Assembly (NCBI GenBank): GCA_019915135.1
Contig: JAHLMK010000017.1
Location: forward strand, 1,178,001-1,242,000
Direction: 5' to 3'
Length of the DNA: 64,000 bases
From: Strobilurus pachycystidiatus
Lineage: Eukaryota; Basidiomycota; Agaricomycetes; Agaricales; Physalacriaceae
Both the position numbers and the translations under genes were made by a program. Under the pieces are notes generated by a model. That model worked only from the letters and a program-made list of their open reading frames with translations, had not been told where the DNA came from and did no database searches. Positions 55,786 to 64,000 of the stretch are shown here, piece by piece; the stretch's first letter is position 1, and every line of letters starts with the position of its first letter.

Positions 55786-58361
55786 GCGTTGTGCCCGCAA
55801 GAGAGACAGTTGCAGAGCCATGTTCCATGCTACGAGCAGTCCGCATCTTAGATGTCACCACTAGTAGTCACTAGGGAATAGCCTGGTTCATCAAGAAATA
55901 GCGAGAGATTTCAGAAGAAAGAGCATGCTCGAGGATAAGATTGAAGAAGTTACACGCGAATCAGGAACAGACGAGGATAACGTACGGTGCTGGCCTGTGC
56001 CAAGAATTCTGCCTGCACCAGTCATGTCCGCGTGCAAACATCGCCTGCAATGGCGGTCCTGAGAATCCTTTGACTGGATCAGGCTCTGGACGGCGTCGGG
56101 CAACGAGTCTCATTGGAGCGGGAAACACGGTAGCCACATGCACTAGACACTTTGTTTTTCGATATCAATCATAAACTGAAGACACTTACAACGAGAGCGA
56201 GTATCATCTGAGGCCCTGAGGGGGCGGTCGGTGCTGTCGGCGTGTCGGCACTGTTGATGGTCGTCGACGGAAAGAGAGTTGCAGGTTGATGCCGTCATCA
56301 CTGCCATTTTCCTTTACTCCGCGGCTACGACCTTGGCTGCAAATGCTACCTTGGCTGTAAATGCCAGAATTCGCCCCTGCCAGCGGGCCTATGGACATTG
56401 CAAACGATGGCTGTACGCGACGAAAAGAACATCAAAATGTCGGCCAGAGGGATAGCAATGAACGAGGCAGAGCAATGATAACGACCTGCCTCCATTGAGC
56501 GGGCCTATATTTGTGGTGCGTCGACCCTCTATCTCGGATTGTTCGTTGGCCTAACGTCGAGCAGTATATGAGCTTGCTTATGTCGGGAACGCATGTCCTC
56601 TAAATCCGCTTTCGCTGTCGCCGCCCTCTTATCCGAGGTGCTCTCTGCTATGCCTCCGTGCTCCACTCGTAGCATCAATTCACAACTTTTCTCGATGGTG
56701 GCGCATCCATATCCGACCAATGATGAACACTGGACGAAAATCCCGTTGGCTCACAGACTCCTTTAGGGTTGCCTCCTTGTGCGCCACACAGACGGGGAAT
56801 GACACGGTGGCCGAGGATTCGCCTAAGGTCTTCCAGCATGCCAGGTCGCGAAACCCGACAGGCCCTCTGCGTGGTGACGCAACCATTCAAAAACGATCTC
56901 GATATCAGAGCGCACTTTCCGGTGGAGCACATACGGCGCCATCTTTGGTGTTATCCAGTTCAGCGCTAGACACAATCTATGGCAGTGGCAGGGCTGGCTT
57001 AGTCGCCGTCGGTGGCGGCATCGCTATGTAGTGGTTCGTCCGTTTCGCGGACGTGATGTCGTATCGACACTCGTCGAGCGTCCGCTGAATCAGGTTTCGT
57101 TGAGTTCGACGGTGCGCCATGATGGTGAGTGAAGATTGCTCTTCGGCGTCTATCGTATTCTTATATATGCCCTTATAGACATCAACAGCAGTTGTGATAG
57201 CGGATTAGCGGACTCGACGGCGTACACGAACAGGCAGATTGGTCGTATTGACACCCATCTTGGTATCCGATTATTCAATGTCTCTCAAGCTCTTCCCTGA
57301 TAAGAGGCTTTCACAGTACCTGAACCGCGTCTAGTATCACTACGAAACGAACTGGAGATGACTGCACTCGGCGTTATTTCTGGCATCGCTGTTGGCATCT
57401 GAGAAGACCAGGCTTTCGAGTACCTCTTTGACGCGTTCTCATGTTGAAGTTCTGAGGCGTGGGTGGATCTCGGATGTATGAAGTCTCTTGCCCTGCGACA
57501 AGACCGGTGGTTAAAACTGTCGCATCCCCATATCTCGGCGAGGTCTTCGAGGTTAGGGCATGGTCAGTATGAACCGTGCCCTCTACGTGCGCATGATGTC
57601 GGTATTGGAGTGCGACCAAGAACTGGGCTCGTAACTGCCCATGCTGATGGTATCGTTGCTAATTCTTCGTGTTTACTTAGACGTCTGACTTTCGGTTTGA
57701 TAGTGTTATTCCACCGTATCGACGATAGGCGCCTGTTCAAGACTGGCTGTCATAGTTCTGCCGCAGAAAAAGCTGCTCAAGGTTTGCGGCTATGTACCAC
57801 AGACCAGCCGTTCACGCATCCAAACGGTCCCGCATTCAATCGGTCTTAATTCGGGATCGCCTTCCATTCCATACAATTTCAGGCACTGGTCCAGAATCTG
57901 TAATATGCCGCAAGAAAAAGAAAAATGTACTCAATTGTGCGTACCTTTTCGCTCCTTGTTCGGCGTTCGCCACATCCTGACGCTGGTGCCCCAAATCTAG
58001 CTGCTTTCGATGTGCGCCACATCAATTTGGTCCTCAGTGTCCTACTACTTCATTCAGCGAAGGAGTAGGAGTCGTATCTTTGGCCTTGCAAGCGTTCTAA
58101 GCCCTCTGTGGACCGTAGAGGATCTCTTGATGATTCGCCGCGCAGCAGTTGTATTACTGGCCCCAGTGACAGTCCTAGCCAGATGACTCGCGCCCTGGTA
58201 TTCAACAGGATATCGATAGACAATGTCGTAGGATCTTCCTCGGAGACAGTGAACGTTGCCGGCAAGCAGCCATGGTTTACCCAGAAAGACCATATAAAGC
58301 TGGATAACCTCCACATTTCCTTCATCGAGAGATTCTTGAGCGAGCAATCTCAACGAGCGAC
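55786..58361. other. 2.5-kb stretch without a recognisable gene
   Basis: Open frames are short and on both strands (for example 56720-57031 plus and 56675-56932 minus), with no consistent exon structure. The last 300 bp hold the xylanase promoter. It could contain decayed genes or transposon remnants, but I saw no terminal repeats or transposase motifs. Confidence 0.4.
58291..58300 (+). promoter_or_regulatory. TATA box of the xylanase gene
   Basis: CATATAAAGC lies about 65 bp before the xylanase ATG, at a usual fungal TATA distance. Confidence 0.5.
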
Positions 58362-59833
<1,472 letters not shown>

Positions 59834-60431
59834 ATGCCTAATACCATGTCTGCGAGCACCGTCACTCAACACAAGGAGCTGTCCACTCTCACAGACTGGG
59901 CTCGCTCCCACATCAGTCGGGTATTCGAGGCACCGACGCCTGAGACGGCAGGAGATGCCATTGCGGAGACCTTCTCCCAGAATCTAAGCGGAACGCACAA
60001 TGGCACACAGATAACAATCGACCGCTTGCACGTCGCCGCTCATATCGCCCGCAGCGACGCCCTAGGAAAGCCAACCGTCCACTGGGGCGAGACGGTCGAA
60101 GCCGTAGAGGATCCTGTGACTAACAGGGTGAGCATTTGCCTATATCATTGAATTTTCAATGGATTTCTTACCATCGAGTTTTTGACAGGATGGCGCCTTT
60201 GGCGGGGTCTACACCATCCGCGGGATCTTCTCGCCCTTGCCTAACGGCAAATTCGTCGAGCATGAGCGCAGAAAAGCCGTCAACGCAATGTAAGATTCCA
60301 ACCTTGTCGTGCGTCGAAAGCCTGACGGAGTTGCCAGAATCAAGTCGGAGTCCGGAGATCTCTCCGTCGACAGCCGCCGTATTGTCACACTTGTGGTTGT
60401 CCAGAACGACTACCCGATTAGCACACAGTGA
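59834..60431 (+). CDS. Small conserved protein, paralogue B (unknown function)
   Basis: Three exons, about 155 residues; ATGs at 59834 and 59846 are both possible. Key stretches: LSTLTDWARSHISRVFEAP, AIAETFSQNLSGTHNG, VHWGETVEAVEDPVTNR, FGGVYTIRGIFSPLPNGKFV, SESGDLSVDSRRIVTLVVVQ, YPISTQ. Roughly half the residues match paralogue A at 55216, with identical intron positions (after VTNR/TTNR and inside the codon after KAVN). The pair brackets the xylanase gene, so duplication predates or included an insertion between them. Function unknown. Confidence 0.72.
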
Positions 60432-61053
60432 TGCTAGTCGATGACAGCGACTCGGATGTACTAATCGAGAATGATAATCAAAGCCTAGGTTGTAGAAGAG
60501 GATTGACAAGAGTCTGACAGAGCAGCAAAGATTCGAGTAACAAACAAAGCCGAGGCCTCCAGTCTCCAGCCGCTATGGGTAAAGATGCCGCCGCCACAGA
60601 TGTAGACGGCGCAGCGACTATCAGCGAGTGAGCTTGAATGGTCTTAGCTCACCGACAGATTGGACAGTCAGACTTCGTTTCCGAGAAAATGCGCCACCCG
60701 AAAAAGAGGCTCCCAGATGGATTCTAAGCGACTTTAGTACACCTAGAAACTGATGACACTGTAAGTGGGAAGAATCAAGATAGCACAAGCCAGAGGGAGA
60801 GCGTATGTGAATATGCTGATAGCGCAAGTGGTAATAAGCATAGGTGAGGACATTCCCGGAGAGGAAACATACCGACGCGCTATTCATCATCTCCCGCCCT
60901 TTTTGTGTCTGTGAGTGTGGTCGTCCAGAGCAAGTCAGTAAACTGCAAGTTTGCCGGCGGCATCGCGCTCTTTCGCGATCAAACTATTTTAGTCTGAGGC
61001 CCCTTTGCAGCTTTGCTCCAATCTCCACGTTCTTTTTCTTTTCTTTTTATTCA
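60432..61053. other. Intergenic region; possible tiny ORF
   Basis: A two-exon frame at 60575-60737 would encode about 43 residues (start MGKDAAATDVDGAAT, basic C-terminus) over a 31-nt intron; weakly supported. A pyrimidine-rich tract directly precedes the next ATG. Confidence 0.35.
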
Positions 61054-63339
61054 ATGCCTCTTCCGAGAAACAAACGCCCAGAACTTCGGCCGAGACCACA
61101 GCCGGCTTATGTGAAGCAGTTGGCCAACTCGTCCGAGTCGCGGCAGGCGACGGCGCTGATTCTACGCGACCAGCTCTTGCACGAGGGGGAGTGGGATGCC
61201 ATTGGTGATGTGCTCGCCAAAGGAATAGGACTCGTTGGTTAGCGAATTTGCTTCCCTTTCAGAGCTGTACTCACGGAACGCAGACTTGCAGACGCGCCAC
61301 GGCCTAAAGAAGGCGCACATGAATTTCGATGCGTTATACGCCAGCCTGGACAAACTGTACAAAGCGAACAAAGATAACGTGAAGATTTCCGGCGCTGTTG
61401 TGGTTGTCTATGGGCGAATGTGCACCGACTTCTTGTTACGCAATAAGTTGTTTGCCAAGGGTAAGACCTTACGAGTCTCAAAGTGTGATATGAATTTAAC
61501 ATCTTCAACAAAGGGTTTCTCCCCCGCGTCATGTCGCTGCTCGACATCCCTGCCACTCTCTACATCACCCTTCGCACACTCCACACAATCTCGCACCACG
61601 TCGGAGACGACGTTCGCACTGCCGTTGGACAGCACCACGCGGTTCTCCACCAAATCCTCCTCGACAGGCCGGACGATATCAAAGCGTGCGAGTACACTAT
61701 GGGCATCCTGTCGCACTGTCTCCCCCCAATCATCAAATCCGACGAAACTCTGCCGCTATCCACTCTTTTATCCACTCTCGTCGAGTTCCCAAGGAGAGTA
61801 AAGTCCAAGACGGAATGGGTGATGAACCATCTATGGAGTTTACTACGGGCCACAGCCTATAGCAAGCGTTGCACCGAGATGCCCGCAGTTGCTGTGAACT
61901 TGATTCTGAGCGACATATTTTCCCCAACCCTCACTGAACGTCTTGATGCGATTTCAGCGCTGCTTCCCGTCCTCAGTGGGAATGAGCCAGCTATACATCT
62001 TTCAGACGAGGATCCACCGGTCTTACCAGGCGACTGCGAGTACGAATACCGCACCGAGCGGGACGTCGTCGCTCGTTTCAACCAGGCCGCCGTCACATAC
62101 GCGGAAGATCAGGACGTCTATCAGTTTGCAAGGACATTTGCTACACTTGTGCCTCTCGCCGACTGCAGAATCTTTGTAGCGCCACTAGAGAGTCACACTT
62201 ACCTCCCTCCCCTAGCATCCCTTGTCGACGCCCTGCGAGAGGAGCAACAGGTGGATCTCGCCGACGTACTCGAACTTTGGGAGCCGCTATCCAAGCCGGC
62301 TAAGTGCACTGGGAAGAATCCCATGCCTTTGAACCGGCAGCGCCTTGCTGATGCTGTCCTCGAAGACGTCGACCTGCAGCCGTTTCTCCACTTTGCGCAG
62401 GCGGCATCGTGCACTTGCGATCCCGGCTATGAAGAGAACCTCCGTGCGGCGAAGCGCGGATTAAAGTTGCCGCTGCTGTCACCATTCATGAAGCTGGCAA
62501 TGTTGCAGGAGGCGGTGACGTTGGAAGTGGGGTGGGGGATCCAACGGTTGAAGCATCGGGGATGCTGTGACAGCAGTGGATTTGAAGTAGGGCTGATGCT
62601 GCTTGGGAGCGCTAAGGAGGATGCTGAGGCTTATGAGCGGGAGGCTCCGCCGGATGCGCGTGGGAGGAAGAGGGTAGGTTGTTTGAAGGTCTTGGCAGAC
62701 ATCATCCTGGTTGGCATTGGAGAGGACGGGGTGGACCTTGACGTATGTGTTTTTATATGCTTACCCCTTCACTACTAATGATGCGAACACCAGGATGTGA
62801 AGAATCGGATGGCGACATGGAACGACGTGCGTAAGGTGCTCGACGGTGACGCTGATGCGTCTGTGTGTCCCCATGTGCGCGGGGTTATGTCGATATTGGA
62901 GAACCACGAGACGGCGAGGGAGGAGTGGAGGCATTGGACGCACTCCGTGCCCCCTGAACACTGCAACGCACCGCTAGCCTTTGAGCCCTCCCAATTCCAC
63001 GATCATTCGCACACGGAAGACTCAGATCTAGGATTGCACTCGACCATTCCTCGCTACAGGTCGACTGGGTGCCGTAGCTTCCACGACCCTAATCCGGCGC
63101 CCGTCCCGCTCACGGAGTACGACCTCTACAGGTGCTCGTGGTGCCAGACGCATAGCTCGATTATGAGGAAGTGTGCATGTGGGACAACTAGGTGAGCATG
63201 AACTTGGCATTTATTCCAAGGTAGGAGACTTACGCTATCTCGAATCTGAAGGTACTGCGATAAGGTGTGCCAGAAGAAGCATTGGGTGCGCCACAAAGAT
63301 TCGTGTACCCAGAAGAAGTTAGCGGGTGGTGAGATATAA
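61054..63339 (+). CDS. MYND-type zinc finger protein, C-terminal finger
   Basis: About 690 residues: a long helical repeat-like body (for example ALYASLDKLYKANKDNVKIS, LYITLRTLHTISHHVGDDVR, TYAEDQDVYQFARTFATLVP) and a MYND finger at the extreme C-terminus (CSWCQTHSSIMRKCACG, YCDKVCQKKHWVRHKDSC). This is a common agaricomycete architecture; the helical part may form an armadillo/HEAT-like scaffold. Introns: 58 nt after DAI (donor GTGATG), one after FAK, one before DVKNR, and one inside the finger before YCDK. The alternative of a 25-nt first intron was rejected as too short. Likely a protein-interaction factor. Confidence 0.85.
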
Positions 63340-63707
63340 TACAAAGTGCTATAGTAAGGCTTTGATCTAACATTCTTTTCTTAAGATTTATCTACACACT
63401 GACTTAATAATCGAACTTACACTACCGCATTCCCAGCACTACCATACGTTGTACTAGTCTAATTGGGCGTACAGTACTCTTACTGACATAGAAATGCATC
63501 GAAACATCGCTTTTGCGCCAATGATCAAGCCTATCAGCATTGTTCTGGTTCGTGAAAGGCGGAACTACCTCGCTGGAATTGCGGCATCGACTTGGGCGGT
63601 AGCGCGTAAACGGGGATGAAAGCTATTGTAGGTCGATTGGCGGGGATGAGGATTCAAAATGAGAATATCCCCTTCAGAGGGGAAGGCCGATGAAAACCCG
63701 ACGCTGC
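63340..63707. other. Intergenic region before the tRNA gene
   Basis: AT-rich 3' flank of the MYND gene. No gene was seen. Confidence 0.55.
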
Positions 63708-63780
63708 GCCCCCGTTGTCTAATGGTTATGATATCAGACTTCTAATCTGAAGGTTGCGGGTTCGAGTCCCGCCGGGGGTT
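63708..63780 (+). tRNA. tRNA-Arg (anticodon UCU)
   Basis: A 73-nt cloverleaf without an intron. Acceptor GCCCCCG pairs with CGGGGGT (first pair G-U). The anticodon stem TCAGA/TCTGA encloses loop CTTCTAA with anticodon TCT, reading AGA. The T arm is GCGGG-TTCGAGT-CCCGC, which also contains the polymerase III B box (GGTTCGAGTCC). A short T run follows the 3' end and can serve as terminator. Confidence 0.95.
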
Positions 63781-64000
63781 TTGACACACGCAACTAAGCG
63801 TGGCGCAATGGCAATGGCAATGTGATGAATGTTTTGACTTTTTAAAATTTGCCGCGCAATGCGCATCGGGCCGCGGGCGTCGGGCGACGGGATTCGGGCG
63901 CGAGTCCTGTCACCTGTGTCCTGAATCCTCGCATCGTCTTGTACTCTGAAGTCTGCACTCCTGCTTTGTATTTCAAGATGTCAATCTCAAGCAGTCAACA
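63781..64000. other. Window end, no gene seen
   Basis: GC-rich then CT-rich sequence, probably the promoter of a gene beyond the window. Confidence 0.4.

Noticed and set aside
56675..57031. Overlapping frames of 85 and 103 codons
   Set aside because: Neither has splice support or recognisable motifs, and the two overlap on opposite strands.
61236..61262. A 25-nt intron in the C-terminal-finger MYND gene
   Set aside because: Too short for this genome. A 58-nt intron starting at GTGATG keeps the same downstream frame.

Overview
The window reads as nuclear DNA of an agaricomycete (mushroom-forming basidiomycete). The evidence is dense, mostly 45-65 nt GT-AG introns; families typical of or restricted to this class (DUF6535 and DUF6534 membrane proteins, single-exon F-box/LRR proteins, a heme-thiolate peroxygenase, a GNAT-ankyrin protein); and saprotroph functions (GH11 xylanase with CBM1, oligopeptide transporter, Dal5-type MFS carrier, a P450 remnant). 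All gene models were spliced by hand from donor and acceptor sites plus family reading frame. Families were recognised by motif and by memory of family consensus; no database search was run.

Layout. 1-3064: OPT oligopeptide transporter (+). 3390-6932: Zn2Cys6 transcription factor (-). 7667-8989: multi-exon gene of unknown family (-). 8990-10320: poorly resolved. 10321-13975: PalB/Rim13-type calpain with MIT domain (+), tail to tail with RIT1 initiator-tRNA 2'-O-ribosyl phosphate transferase (-, 13984-15718). 16574-20394: DUF6535 protein (+). 20472-22296 DUF6534 protein, 22818-23701 ERD2/KDEL receptor and 23998-25098 MYND protein (all -). 26391-28869: uncharacterised secretory-pathway membrane protein (+). 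29191-35379: small ORFs, an F-box gene broken by an in-frame stop, and a P450 with a very large internal deletion. 35871-37270: NADP-dependent medium-chain reductase (+). 37604-40015: Dal5-like MFS transporter (-), with an unrelated ORF running in frame into its first exon. 41034-44578: CE9-type amidohydrolase (+). 45018-46592: F-box (-). 47348-48384: peroxygenase (-). 48880-50364: decayed ankyrin locus (-). 50794-52368: F-box (+). 52672-54544: GNAT-ankyrin fusion (+). 55216-60431: two paralogous small proteins flanking a GH11-CBM1 xylanase (+). 61054-63339: MYND protein (+). 63708-63780: tRNA-Arg(UCU).

There is no operon logic. Functional links are loose: secretion and nutrient acquisition (ERD2, xylanase, peroxygenase, OPT, MFS, CE9) and regulation (Zn2Cys6, PalB for ambient pH, F-box and MYND proteins).

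The most unusual signal is gene structure. Keeping conserved protein families in frame requires very small exons: 1 nt (DUF6534), 4 nt (calpain), 6 nt (zinc cluster), 10 nt (MFS) and two of 12 nt (DUF6534, CE9). It also requires several GC-AG introns. These are predictions that transcript data would settle.
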